DNA of 64,000 nucleotides from Desulfovibrio mangrovi (GCF_026230175.1 NZ_CP104208.1:1302001-1366000); one strand, 5' to 3'. Shown: positions 9,095-17,225, numbered from the stretch's first letter. The notes: generated by a model not told the origin, from the sequence alone. Program-made: numbers and translations.

Positions 9095-9190
9095 GGAGAG
9101 GTAGCGAAGTCCGGCCGTAACGCGCTCGACTCGAAATCGAGTTAGGGGTTAATAGCCTCTACGTGGGTTCGAATCCCACCCTCTCCGCCA
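9095..9190 (+). tRNA. tRNA-Ser(CGA), reading UCG
   Basis: The acceptor arm GGAGAGG pairs with CCTCTCC, followed by discriminator G and an encoded CCA. The anticodon stem CTCGA/TCGAG encloses the loop CTCGAAA, giving anticodon CGA. A long variable arm follows, as expected for class II tRNA-Ser. The T arm GTGGG-TTCGAAT-CCCAC is intact. Confidence 0.97.
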
Positions 9191-9204
9191 TTCAGAAATA
9201 ATTT

Positions 9205-9241
9205 GAGCTACTTAGCACACAGCCAAGTAGCTCTTTTTTTA
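9205..9241 (+). terminator. Terminator after tRNA-Ser
   Basis: GAGCTACTT and AAGTAGCTC form a perfect 9-bp stem followed by a run of T. Confidence 0.92.
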
Positions 9242-9249
9242 TGCCCTGC

Positions 9250-9291
9250 GGTTCGGTTTTATGGTTCGTGGTTCGATTTGTGGTTCGATTT
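9250..9291 (+). repeat. Short GGTTCG tandem-repeat patch downstream of tRNA-Ser
   Basis: Four copies of GGTTCG occur in 42 bp. The last two are part of a perfect tandem duplication of the 12-mer GTGGTTCGATTT (9268-9279 and 9280-9291). The position just after a tRNA gene is where integrase binding sites often lie. That use is inference, since no integrase gene is present. Confidence 0.75.
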
Positions 9292-9533
9292 AGTAAAAAC
9301 TGCAAAGTTGTGCCAACCGAAGCAAACCAGGCCACAGCTGACAACATCCTGATTTGACATTCATTTCTTCAGCTTCTTCTCTTCCCCCCCCAGAAACACC
9401 TCCCTACCCACCCCTGGGCGTGGCACGCAGATTCTCGGGCGGCAGATCATCCAGATAGGCGACACACATTATAGCCCAGCATTAGAGATTAGGCTAACGT
9501 GCTCCCATCACGAAGCAAACAGGAGAACCATCA
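9292..9533. other. Non-coding stretch before the GIY-YIG gene
   Basis: Nothing codes here. With the repeat patch it makes a gap of over 300 bp between the tRNA and the next gene. The GIY-YIG ribosome site (AGGAGAACCATCA) lies at its right end. Confidence 0.5.
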
Positions 9534-9983
9534 ATGTCCCAACTCCACCAACTTACCCAATTCGGATTCCGCCATGCTGGCTACTGGAGCATTGAAAGCC
9601 ACACCCAAAAGATCAAATTCAACATATTATCTACTGACGACCTCAAGCTTACAAATGTAATATACGCTTTCACCTGCAGCAACGAGGTGCAGTACATTGG
9701 GAAAACCGTCAGAGACCTAAAAAGCCGCCTAAGCGGATACCGTAACCCCAAAGAGGGCAAAGGCGGCACAACCACAAACTACGGCATCAACCAAGAGATC
9801 AAGAAATCCCCGTCACAGTGGGATATTCATCTTCTCCACGTCACGAGCGAACAGCTTGGATACGGCATAATCGACAACAACACCCTGACGATCGAGCGAT
9901 TTGGCAACATTCAAATCAACCTTGCCGAGGGGCTAGAACGCTCTCTTATCAGGGCCTTCACGCCTCGCCATAACAAATTATAA
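9534..9983 (+). CDS. GIY-YIG nuclease-domain protein, isolated
   Basis: The 149-residue protein has the GIY-YIG elements NVIYAFTC and VQYIGKTVRDLKSRL (about residues 41-66), where the GIY and YIG triads are VIY and YIG, plus a late Glu in EGLERSLIRAF that fits the metal-binding residue. GIY-YIG domains cut DNA in homing enzymes, repair proteins and some restriction enzymes. The gene stands alone between the tRNA terminator and its own strong terminator, and looks AT-richer than its neighbours by eye. It may be cargo of a small mobile insertion. The target and activity are unknown. Confidence 0.8.
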   Translation: MSQLHQLTQFGFRHAGYWSIESHTQKIKFNILSTDDLKLTNVIYAFTCSNEVQYIGKTVRDLKSRLSGYRNPKEGKGGTTTNYGINQEIKKSPSQWDIHLLHVTSEQLGYGIIDNNTLTIERFGNIQINLAEGLERSLIRAFTPRHNKL

Positions 9984-9986
9984 CAA

Positions 9987-10020
9987 AAGCCCCGCCGAAT
10001 CAGGCGGGGCTTCTTCATTT
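9987..10020 (+). terminator. Terminator after the GIY-YIG gene
   Basis: AAGCCCCGCC and GGCGGGGCTT form a perfect stem around GAATCA, followed by CTTCATTTC. Confidence 0.9.
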
Positions 10021-10289
10021 CTTTAAAAAGAACCAACATCCCCCACCAGCTACCTACACCTTTCCCAGCCCCACCACACTGCGTTTACCCCAAATCAATA
10101 GTCTGAGCCTATAGCAAAATACAAAAGACATTGATCCATTCAATTGGACAACACCTATCCAGAACAGTACATATCAATGATGGCACTACTCTATGTTACT
10201 GCCATAATGAACATTACAAGACCAAACACAATTGCTGGCAATCACAACAGCACGCAATACACAAGCCTTCCCATTCAAGGAATTGTTGA
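10021..10289. other. AT-rich leader of the ECF transporter operon
   Basis: No gene is visible. A possible sigma70 promoter is TTGGAC (from about 10145) spaced 18 bp from TACATAT, but it is only moderately convincing. I found no recognisable thiamin, cobalamin or other vitamin riboswitch consensus. Confidence 0.45.
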
Positions 10290-10694
10290 ATGATACCCAT
10301 CGCCATACGGCTTCACCCCGGACAGGACATTCTTGCTGAACTTGAAAGCATTGCCGAACTGCAAGAATACGAAGCGGCCTGCATTCTCACATGTGCAGGA
10401 AGCCTGACCAAGGCATGCCTGAGGTTGGCAAACTGCAATGAAGCAACAGAGCTGCATGGGCATTTTGAAATAGTATCATTAACTGGCACACTCTCCCGAC
10501 ACGGCTCCCATTTGCATATCGCCATTGCCGACGGCCAAGGCAAAACAATCGGAGCGCACCTGCTTGCAGGAAGCGCTGTATACACCACTGCCGAAATAGT
10601 GATCGGCATCCTTCCTGACATGCGCTTTCTGCGCACAATGGATACACAGACAGGGTTTCCAGAACTGGATATACAAACTATAGTCAAGGAGTAA
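10290..10694 (+). CDS. PPC/DUF296 domain protein
   Basis: The 134-residue protein is a stand-alone PPC (DUF296) domain. It starts with the family opening RLHPGQDI and has the core GSHLHIAIADGQGKTIGAHL, in which the His residues and GAHL match the usual metal- or ligand-binding HxH...GGHL pattern. Bacterial PPC proteins form trimers and are often annotated as DNA-binding, but their function is mostly unknown. It is the first gene of the ECF operon, ending 5 bp before the S component; its last codons (AAGGAG) supply the ribosome site for that gene. A regulatory or ligand-handling role tied to the transporter is inference. Confidence 0.88.
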   Translation: MIPIAIRLHPGQDILAELESIAELQEYEAACILTCAGSLTKACLRLANCNEATELHGHFEIVSLTGTLSRHGSHLHIAIADGQGKTIGAHLLAGSAVYTTAEIVIGILPDMRFLRTMDTQTGFPELDIQTIVKE

Positions 10695-10699
10695 GTGGC

Positions 10700-11293
10700 A
10701 TGAGCTTTTTTGAACGGGTAAAACAGGATTTTTATACATTTACGTGGGTTCTTATTGCTGTTGCTATCGTATTGAATATTGTTGTCGGGCAACTTGTTTC
10801 ACTTCTCAAGCTGCCCGTCTTTCTTGACTCCATAGGAACAGTGCTTGTGGGCGTGCTTGCCGGTCCTTGGGCTGGCGGTCTGGCGGGCCTGCTCACCAAC
10901 CTCATCTGGGGCATGTTCACCTCTCCCGTTGCCGCAGCTTTTGCCCCCGTAGCCATGGTTATCGGCATAGCCGCCGGTTACACGGCCCGCTACAACCTGT
11001 TCCGCCACTGGTGGCTGGCCATTATCGCCGGTATTATCATCACTGTATTCAATGCCGTTGTCGCCGTGCCGATCCGCCTGTACATGTTCGGCGGCATCAC
11101 CGGTAGCGGCGCGGACTTTGTCACCGCCTACATGCTCGCGCTGGGCAAGGATCTGTTCGGCTCCGTTGTCGTTACCGTGTTCACCTCGAACATTGTCGAC
11201 AAGGTCGTCACTGCCGTTCTGGTATGCGGCATTATCAAGGCCCTGCCCGCAAGATTGCAAGCTCGCTTCACCCCCTGCCCCGTGGCTGGCTAG
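10700..11293 (+). CDS. ECF transporter S component (substrate-binding membrane subunit)
   Basis: The 197-residue integral membrane protein has about six hydrophobic segments. It carries the S-component style sequence LPVFLDSIGTVLVGVLAGPW followed by AGGLAGLLTNLIWG, which is typical of ECF substrate-capture subunits. It precedes the T component and double ATPase, giving a complete S-T-A module. The substrate cannot be read from the sequence; vitamins, their precursors or metals are the usual cargo of such systems. The basic, soluble C-terminus (LPARLQARF) is short. Confidence 0.85.
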   Translation: MSFFERVKQDFYTFTWVLIAVAIVLNIVVGQLVSLLKLPVFLDSIGTVLVGVLAGPWAGGLAGLLTNLIWGMFTSPVAAAFAPVAMVIGIAAGYTARYNLFRHWWLAIIAGIIITVFNAVVAVPIRLYMFGGITGSGADFVTAYMLALGKDLFGSVVVTVFTSNIVDKVVTAVLVCGIIKALPARLQARFTPCPVAG

Positions 11294-11314
11294 ACGACAC
11301 GGAGAGACACAAAC

Positions 11315-12115
11315 TTGCAACCTGCCAGACTCACCCTCTATGTCGAGGGCACTTCTTGGCTGCATTCCCGCCACCCCTTCAGCAAACTGGCCTACATCCT
11401 GCTGACTGGGGTGGTGGTGTATTGCGCTCCCGGAGGATGGATTCCGGATGCAGCCATACTGACACTGAACATTATTCTGGCCGCGCATTGCAGAGTGCTT
11501 TTACCGCTCTGGAAGCTGAGCTGGCGCACACTGCTCCCGCTTTCCATATTCATGCTCCCCATACACGGCCTTCTGTTTCCGCATAATCACACGCCTGTCT
11601 GCACAGTGTTTACCGTTACGCTGTATGCGGAAGGTCTGCATTTCGCCGCAACCATCCTGCTGCAGCTGGCCGCCATTCTGACCGCCTCACTGCTGTTCGT
11701 ATACACCACGCACCCCGCCGGCTACATAACAGCGCTCACGCAAGCTGGCTGGCCGCCCTTCGTTTCATACCTCTTGGGCAGCCCCCTGCTCATGCTTCCG
11801 GCAATGCGCGCCCGCACGGCAACCATTCAGGCTGCCCAGCGCGCACGGGGGCTGGATTCGGAGGCGGGCATTACAAGCCGGATTCGCGCCTTGGCTCCGC
11901 TGGTCACCCCGCTCGTGCTCGGTGCCTTTGCAGAAGTTGAACAACGGGCCATAGCTCTTGAACTACGAGGCTTCAGCAGTACCACCCTCAGAACAAGCCT
12001 GCGCGAAGTACAAGACTCTTCGCAGGAGCGTCTTGCCCGACGGCTCATGCTCGTCACATCCACAGGTCTCATTCTTTATGCCCTGACCAAACACTACCTC
12101 GAAGACTTCATATAG
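11315..12115 (+). CDS. ECF transporter T component (EcfT family)
   Basis: The 266-residue membrane protein has the two Ala-Arg-Gly style coupling motifs of EcfT: QRARGLD near residue 178 and ALELRGFSS near residue 218. They insert into the ATPases to couple hydrolysis to S-subunit toppling. Four to five hydrophobic segments precede them. Translation probably starts at TTG 11315 with GGAGAG upstream, 22 bp after the S gene. The C-terminus has a final hydrophobic helix. A dedicated or shared (group I/II) system cannot be told apart from one operon. Confidence 0.88.
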   Translation: MQPARLTLYVEGTSWLHSRHPFSKLAYILLTGVVVYCAPGGWIPDAAILTLNIILAAHCRVLLPLWKLSWRTLLPLSIFMLPIHGLLFPHNHTPVCTVFTVTLYAEGLHFAATILLQLAAILTASLLFVYTTHPAGYITALTQAGWPPFVSYLLGSPLLMLPAMRARTATIQAAQRARGLDSEAGITSRIRALAPLVTPLVLGAFAEVEQRAIALELRGFSSTTLRTSLREVQDSSQERLARRLMLVTSTGLILYALTKHYLEDFI

Positions 12116-12187
12116 CGAGCAGCCCAGCAATCCGTACTCGCGCCAATGCGATCAGCTATACGGCGTTCCCCTGAAAGACAGACACCC

Positions 12188-14056
12188 ATGACACGAAAGC
12201 CCATACTCGCTCCCCTGCCCTCCTCCGAGCCTCTCAGAGACGCCATAGAGATCGACGATCTCAACTTTACGTATGCCGGAGTCTCTGCGCCCTCGCTGAG
12301 CGGGATTACACTGCGCATACGTGCCGGTGAATTCGTCGGGCTTGCCGGGCGCAACAACGCGGGAAAATCCACCCTCTGCCACGCGCTTGCCGGAGTCATC
12401 CCCCATCTGGTCAGGGGTTCCATGCAGGGAGCAGTGCGCATTTGCGGAATCGATACAACCAGCATGAATATGCCCGATCTGTCCGCCCGCATCGCCTTCG
12501 TGATGCAAAAACCCGATCAACAACTCTCCGGCATGCGGTTCACCGTACGGGAGGAAGTCGCTTTCGGCTTGGAGAATCAGGGAATTGAACGCTCCGAAAT
12601 GCTGCAGCGAATCAACGCCGCCCTTTGCATGACAGGACTTGAAGCGCTGGCTGACCATTCGCCCCACCATCTATCCGGCGGCCAACTGCAACGGCTGATG
12701 CTTGCGGCGGCCATAGCGGGAGACAGCCCCATTCTGGTGCTCGACGAACCCACAACATTTCTTGACCCCGCCGGAGAACTGGCCATGCTGGACCTGCTGC
12801 GCCAGCTTTGCGACACAGGACGCATTGTCATACTGACAAACCAGCGCCCCTGCAGCTTAGCCGCCCACGCCGACAGAATCCTCGTCCTGCACGAAGGAAA
12901 ACTGGAGCTGGATGGCACGCCGCGCGAGGTTCTCACCTCTCAGCGTCTCCTCTCCACTGGATTGGGGGTTCCACGATATACCCAAATATCCCGGCTGGCC
13001 CAACAACACGGAATATGGGGAGTCCCCGCAGCCGCAGACGCCACAGAGCCTGCTCCGGCCATCACGCTTGAACAGACGCTGGCCGGACTGAAGCACCTCC
13101 GCCAAACGGCTGCCCAGCCGCCTACTCTGGTGCCTGATCTGATGCTTGCGGAAGAAAGCTTTCCTCCCCGCCCTGCTGGCGACACAAGGGGCATTTTCAT
13201 GGAAAAGGTATGCTTCAGCTACGAAACCGGACCGGAAGTGCTTACGGACATCACCCTCAGCATAGGCAACACGCCGCAAGGAGCCGCTGGGGAAGCATGG
13301 GCTTTACTGGGACACAACGGCTCCGGCAAAAGCACACTTGTCCGGCACTTCAACGGCCTGCTCAAGCCCTTGCGCGGCACGGTCCATGTGAATGGCACCC
13401 CCACCTCACAACGCAGAGTGGCGCAGGTTGCGCAACACGTTGCCCTGCTGTTCCAGAATCCGGATGACCAGATATGTAAGAGCACCGTGCAGGACGAGGT
13501 GGCTTTAGGACCACGCAACCTTGGCTATCAGAAAGAGCAGGTACAGCGGCTGGTAGAAACATCGCTCCATGCAATGGGACTTACCGGCATGGAGCGCTAT
13601 AATCCCTACGATCTGGGGCTGAGCGAGCGCAAACGCTTGGCCATAGCCTCCGTACTGGCGATGGATACGGACATTGTGGTGCTGGATGAACCGACTGCCG
13701 GTCTTGATGCAAGCGAAATAGCCCTGCTTGAAGCCGCCATACGCCATTTGACCGCATCCGGAAAAAGCGTCGTCGCAATCAGCCACGACATGGATTTTGT
13801 AGCGGAGAACTTCAGCCTCGCCATCTGCCTGGAGGCTGGACAAATTCGGTACCAGGGACCGGTAGCCAACTTGTTCACGACTCCTTCACTCTTGCAGCAA
13901 TGCGGCCTGATGGCTCCGCAGGTGATACAGGCAGCCAACGGTTGCGGCGTAACGCTGGAAACCATCACACCGGAGGCGTTGGTTGAACGCCTGACAACCG
14001 GAAGCGCCCTAAGGGATCTGCCACCAGAACAGCCGACGCAGACATTCCCTGAATAA
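12188..14056 (+). CDS. Fused double ATPase of an ECF transporter (EcfA1-EcfA2 type)
   Basis: One polypeptide of about 622 residues contains two ABC ATPase domains. Domain 1 has Walker A GRNNAGKST (54-62), signature LSGGQLQRL (about 163) and Walker B ILVLDEPTTFLD. Domain 2 has Walker A GHNGSGKST (375-383), a Q-loop FQNPDDQI typical of ECF ATPases and Walker B IVVLDEPTAGLD. Its signature is LSERKRLAIAS, so SGGQ is degenerate in the second half. The fusion replaces the usual EcfA/EcfA' heterodimer. The start is uncertain: ATG 12188 is used, but ATG 12146 is in frame and neither has a clear ribosome site. The gene closes the ECF operon. Confidence 0.9.
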   Translation: MTRKPILAPLPSSEPLRDAIEIDDLNFTYAGVSAPSLSGITLRIRAGEFVGLAGRNNAGKSTLCHALAGVIPHLVRGSMQGAVRICGIDTTSMNMPDLSARIAFVMQKPDQQLSGMRFTVREEVAFGLENQGIERSEMLQRINAALCMTGLEALADHSPHHLSGGQLQRLMLAAAIAGDSPILVLDEPTTFLDPAGELAMLDLLRQLCDTGRIVILTNQRPCSLAAHADRILVLHEGKLELDGTPREVLTSQRLLSTGLGVPRYTQISRLAQQHGIWGVPAAADATEPAPAITLEQTLAGLKHLRQTAAQPPTLVPDLMLAEESFPPRPAGDTRGIFMEKVCFSYETGPEVLTDITLSIGNTPQGAAGEAWALLGHNGSGKSTLVRHFNGLLKPLRGTVHVNGTPTSQRRVAQVAQHVALLFQNPDDQICKSTVQDEVALGPRNLGYQKEQVQRLVETSLHAMGLTGMERYNPYDLGLSERKRLAIASVLAMDTDIVVLDEPTAGLDASEIALLEAAIRHLTASGKSVVAISHDMDFVAENFSLAICLEAGQIRYQGPVANLFTTPSLLQQCGLMAPQVIQAANGCGVTLETITPEALVERLTTGSALRDLPPEQPTQTFPE

Positions 14057-14058
14057 GA

Positions 14059-14092
14059 AACCCCGCCTGTTGGCGGGGTAGACTTTCTTTCC
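14059..14092 (+). terminator. Terminator after the ECF operon
   Basis: ACCCCGCC and GGCGGGGT pair around TGTT, followed by AGACTTTCTTT. It also separates the convergent DAC-fold gene. Confidence 0.82.
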
Positions 14093-14105
14093 GGAACGCC
14101 GTCAG

Positions 14106-15359
14106 CTATCCGACCTTATAAATACACCTGCCTTCACGGTAGATGGAAACGGGCCCGTCTTCCGACACCTTTACGGCAACACCATACTTCGAGGCCGCTG
14201 CGGCCGCAGTGGAGCGCCCCCCGCCGCCGACTTCGTCCGTAGGAGCCTTGGAGGTGTCGACAATGGCGTTGATATCCAGCACCTGACTGAAATCGCTGGA
14301 AAAGACGACCATGCCGTCCGTGGTGAGAATGCGTAACAGTTCACCGGAATCGGCAACGACCCGGATGCCGCACATCTTCACGCTCCGCCGGATCGCCTCA
14401 AACACCCCACTCCCGCTGTCGATATGCTTCTTGACGAACCCTTCGTTCTCGATCTGGTCAAATCTGTCCGTAAACAGCACTACAGATCCTTTGCGAATCT
14501 TGGAAAGCGAGTAAAAACACTTCCACGGCTCAACATCATACGCACTGCCGCACACTGCCTTGTCGATGACGGAGCAATCGAAGATCCTCCACTTGCCACG
14601 CCTGTAAACAATCCTCGACTTATTACTCTTGAATATCTCAACATCGGAAAATGCATTGATGCCAATGTAAAACAGGGCATCCCTCTCCCCTTCCAGAATG
14701 GACAGAACCCGCTGGCCTGTAATCTTGTCAAAGGAGTTCATGATACTTGCATCAATATTATAGTACCCTTTCACAACGCCGTTCACGTCACACGCATAGC
14801 AGGAATCGTAACCGTCAACATACCTGTAGAAGGCTGCGTCGCGCATAACTGCATCGTTCAGCACAATCCCCTTGCTTTCCAAACCGGAAAAACTGATGAA
14901 CTCGGCACCATAGCGGGAATAATCGAAATCCCCTCTGCCATCGAACACCAGCAAGCCCGTCTTAACCGAACTGCCCTCATATTTCTCGAAACTCAGGCTT
15001 TTGATGTTCTGGATTATCTTGAACACTCCGTGCCAGTGAATGCCGCCCACAAACTTGGCAATGGCAATATCAATAACGGACATGGTTGCCATGGCGCTGC
15101 TGTAAGCCGCATCAACTTCACAATGAAAGTCATCGCTGAACACACTGTCGAAAACGTCTACCACGTGATCCAGAAAACGCATTTCCAACTCAGAAAAACC
15201 AACCCCTCTGAAGAACTGCACCTCCTTATCACCACGCAAGATCGCATAAGAGGGCTCCCCCTCACTTTCCTGCCACACGTCAGCCACACTGCACTCGCAT
15301 CCCAGGGCAATCTCAACATCATTCAATACAGAGCGGAATGTATCTGAACCCAAAAGCAT
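14106..15359 (-). CDS. Divergent diadenylate-cyclase-fold (DisA_N/DAC) protein with large N-terminal region
   Basis: The 417-residue protein has a C-terminal part (about 280-417) that follows the DAC domain pattern: CFYSLSKIRKGSVVLF, then LLRILTTDGMVVFS where DGM (348-350) occupies the catalytic DGA position, then GGGGRSTAAAAAS (378-390) at the place of the GTRHRAA motif, and VAVKVSEDGPVSIYREG matching the VSEETGxIS strand. DAC enzymes make c-di-AMP from two ATP. Replacement of RHR by RST makes catalysis uncertain; it may bind nucleotides or use a variant chemistry. Residues 1-270 are a separate mixed alpha/beta region with no motif I recognise, plausibly sensory. The start has GAGGTGAAGA upstream. 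It is monocistronic, convergent with the ECF operon. Confidence 0.65.
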   Translation of the reverse strand: MLLGSDTFRSVLNDVEIALGCECSVADVWQESEGEPSYAILRGDKEVQFFRGVGFSELEMRFLDHVVDVFDSVFSDDFHCEVDAAYSSAMATMSVIDIAIAKFVGGIHWHGVFKIIQNIKSLSFEKYEGSSVKTGLLVFDGRGDFDYSRYGAEFISFSGLESKGIVLNDAVMRDAAFYRYVDGYDSCYACDVNGVVKGYYNIDASIMNSFDKITGQRVLSILEGERDALFYIGINAFSDVEIFKSNKSRIVYRRGKWRIFDCSVIDKAVCGSAYDVEPWKCFYSLSKIRKGSVVLFTDRFDQIENEGFVKKHIDSGSGVFEAIRRSVKMCGIRVVADSGELLRILTTDGMVVFSSDFSQVLDINAIVDTSKAPTDEVGGGGRSTAAAAASKYGVAVKVSEDGPVSIYREGRCIYKVG

Positions 15360-15589
15360 TCTTCACCTCGGTCAAGACTGGAAAGCTTGTGAAGCCGAAT
15401 CAGAAGCGGAAGAACAAAACCGACAAACCCTCTTTCGGCAATTCCGCACTTCTATCGCAGAGAAAGCCCAAGGGCAATCAAGGCTGTTTCATATAACCTG
15501 CAAACTGCAATAAACTTCGGAAAATCGAAGCAAAGCAATACAACACAACTATTCTGTTCCTCTTTCGGCACAACATATTCCTGCTGCCA
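15360..15589. other. Intergenic region upstream of the DAC-fold gene
   Basis: No gene is seen. It should hold the DAC-fold gene promoter, but no clear boxes were identified. TCTTTCGGCA occurs twice (about 15430 and 15561), which is too short to interpret. Confidence 0.4.
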
Positions 15590-15591
15590 AA

Positions 15592-15626
15592 AACAAAAAC
15601 TCCCCGACACCGCAGCATCGGGGAGC
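15592..15626 (-). terminator. Terminator of the mucR-like gene
   Basis: On the minus strand CTCCCCGA and TCGGGGAG form a perfect 8-bp stem followed by TTTTTG. Confidence 0.9.
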
Positions 15627-15658
15627 ACAAAACAATAACCAGAATTATCTGAAAAAGG

Positions 15659-16105
15659 TTAGGCCTTCTTTTCAGCCTTCTTGCCGCCCTTTTTACCGCG
15701 GCTTTCCACCTTTTCCCAAATCTTCATGGAAGCCATCTTTTCCTTACGCTGCTTGGCAAGGCTCTTACATACAAGAGCGGTGCCCTTCTTGTAGCCGTGC
15801 TTTTCACGATATTCGTTAGGAGTAAGACCATGGGTTGCAAGATGCTTCTTGCCGAGAATCTTGAAAGACTTACCGCATTCAACACAGATAATGGCGTTCT
15901 GCTTGATTGCTTTCTTGGGATCAACAACAGGACCTTCAGCTACTTCTTCTGCACACTCTTCAACTTCTTCGCATGCAGCAAGCTTGGCCAGGCCTTCGGC
16001 CAGTTCCTTTACCATGGAGATCATCTCGGCAGGGGTCATCTGCTTAACGCCGGCCTGAGCCTGAACCATGGACATGGCCTGATCAAAGAAAGGGCTAGAA
16101 TTCAT
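15659..16105 (-). CDS. MucR/Ros-family zinc-finger transcriptional regulator
   Basis: The 148-residue protein has the Ros/MucR core: CVECGKSFKILGKKHLATHG, in which C74, C77, H88 and H92 form the single zinc site, followed by LTPNEYREKHG. The tail is rich in Lys and ends KKGGKKAEKKA, suiting DNA binding. The N-terminal half is helical and acidic and may oligomerise, as in MucR. MucR proteins are H-NS-like or specific regulators of surface and virulence genes in alphaproteobacteria and are common in Desulfovibrio. The ATG at 16105 is chosen over GTG 16114 because GAGGTG sits 6 bases before it. It is monocistronic with a long AT-rich upstream region, which fits autoregulation. Confidence 0.92.
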   Translation of the reverse strand: MNSSPFFDQAMSMVQAQAGVKQMTPAEMISMVKELAEGLAKLAACEEVEECAEEVAEGPVVDPKKAIKQNAIICVECGKSFKILGKKHLATHGLTPNEYREKHGYKKGTALVCKSLAKQRKEKMASMKIWEKVESRGKKGGKKAEKKA

Positions 16106-16958
16106 ATGTGGCACCTCATTTTGGGGTTAATTGCTGCGCACATTTAAACACATTATTCTTAAATGTACATAACTTTTTTTTGTAAAAACACCAATAAATA
16201 TTCACTTACATGATACTTATAAAGCATCTTGCAAGTAAACACTCCCATCATAAACCGTAGTTATGTGAATTATCCTGCACATCAGCCCCCCTTGCATAAA
16301 TCGATATTACCTACAGAAATACAAGAAGTTACACCATGAAAACATAAAGAATTTGCCAACCTCTTCGAACGACTTAAAGACAGTAACCGATGCCTCTTCC
16401 CCATGAATGATACAACCCAGCCCCACACCACTTAGCGACAAACCAAACCGCCATCAATTCAAAGTGATACAACACCTATCCAACACCCGAAAAAGCGGCC
16501 ATCAACCTGCATGACATCCATAGGTACAGCCATGAAATCCACACCTAAAAAGGCAGCAAAATGGCTATAGAATAACTAAAGCACACACACGCCCCAGCCC
16601 TCGAAAAATGGGAGCTTGCGGCGTTTTTCTTCGCTTTCCCCTTTGCCTTTCACAAGGCGGCGTGCTAGAGCATTTTTCAGCGACGGGCAAGCCAAACCGC
16701 CATGGAGCATGGCGCTACGGCCAAGGCAAAACAGCCCTCCTGCCGCGCTACAGTTCGTTCTTTTATCCGGGAGTCGGACATTGTCAGGACTCCCTGTTTT
16801 ATTTGCCTGAGCGGTTGCTCTGCCACGCAACCACTGTCAAGGTATGTACGAGACGAGCAGAATTGCATATGATCGCTTTGCCCTCATAAGGTGGGCAGGT
16901 ATGCACGCTTAACGTATGTACCTTTAGAAAACGACTTGCCAATTCGAGAGGAAATCAC
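16106..16958. other. 850-bp non-coding region between mucR-like gene and a small orphan
   Basis: The part from 16106 to about 16570 is AT-rich and probably contains mucR control sites. The part from about 16575 to 16800 is visibly GC-richer. It contains overlapping open frames on both strands (16576-16830 minus, 16608-16889 plus) that lack ribosome sites and recognisable sequence. It ends in a terminator-like hairpin. A small RNA gene is possible but not demonstrated. Confidence 0.5.
16769..16803 (+). terminator. Possible terminator in the non-coding region
   Basis: GGGAGTC and GACTCCC pair around a 12-nt loop, followed by TGTTTTATTT. No gene ends just upstream, so this could be the end of an untranslated RNA. 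Confidence 0.5.
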
Positions 16959-17225
16959 ATGGTCGACCCTAGAGATGTAAACTACGTACTGGACTACTTG
17001 ATATCGGGCACCCGAAACGCAACCACCCCCGGGGGCAAGAAGTCCTACAAGTTTAGCATCGCGGACCTTGCTGAAGATTTGGACTACGCCGACGACGAAG
17101 CCGCAAATATTCTGCAACACATCAATGCCAGCACCAAACTCTGGCCGGCGGACTTTGAAACGGCCGGTAAGAAGCTTGCCATTCCCAACTCCGCACTGGA
17201 TGATCTGAAAAAACTGCGCGGATAA
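16959..17225 (+). CDS. Small conserved-looking hypothetical protein
   Basis: The 88-residue product starts MVDPRDVNYVLDYLISG, preceded by AGAGGAAATCAC. It appears to be a compact helical soluble protein with acidic patches (DLAEDLDYADDEA) and a basic end. No catalytic motif, signal peptide or membrane segment is visible and I do not recognise the family. A good ribosome site and an immediate strong terminator support it as real and monocistronic. A helix-turn-helix-like fold is possible from the spacing of helices, but this is speculation. Confidence 0.7.
   Translation: MVDPRDVNYVLDYLISGTRNATTPGGKKSYKFSIADLAEDLDYADDEAANILQHINASTKLWPADFETAGKKLAIPNSALDDLKKLRG

Noticed and set aside
8761-9120. 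Two opposite open frames before tRNA-Ser
   Set aside because: One runs into the tRNA, neither has ribosome sites or conserved features.
10141-16475. Shared 14-mer ACAACACCTATCCA at about 10150 and 16469
   Set aside because: A match this long is expected by chance in a 64-kb window.
16576-16889. Overlapping open frames on both strands in the mucR gap
   Set aside because: No ribosome site, no recognisable sequence, and mutual overlap; kept as a possible RNA region instead.
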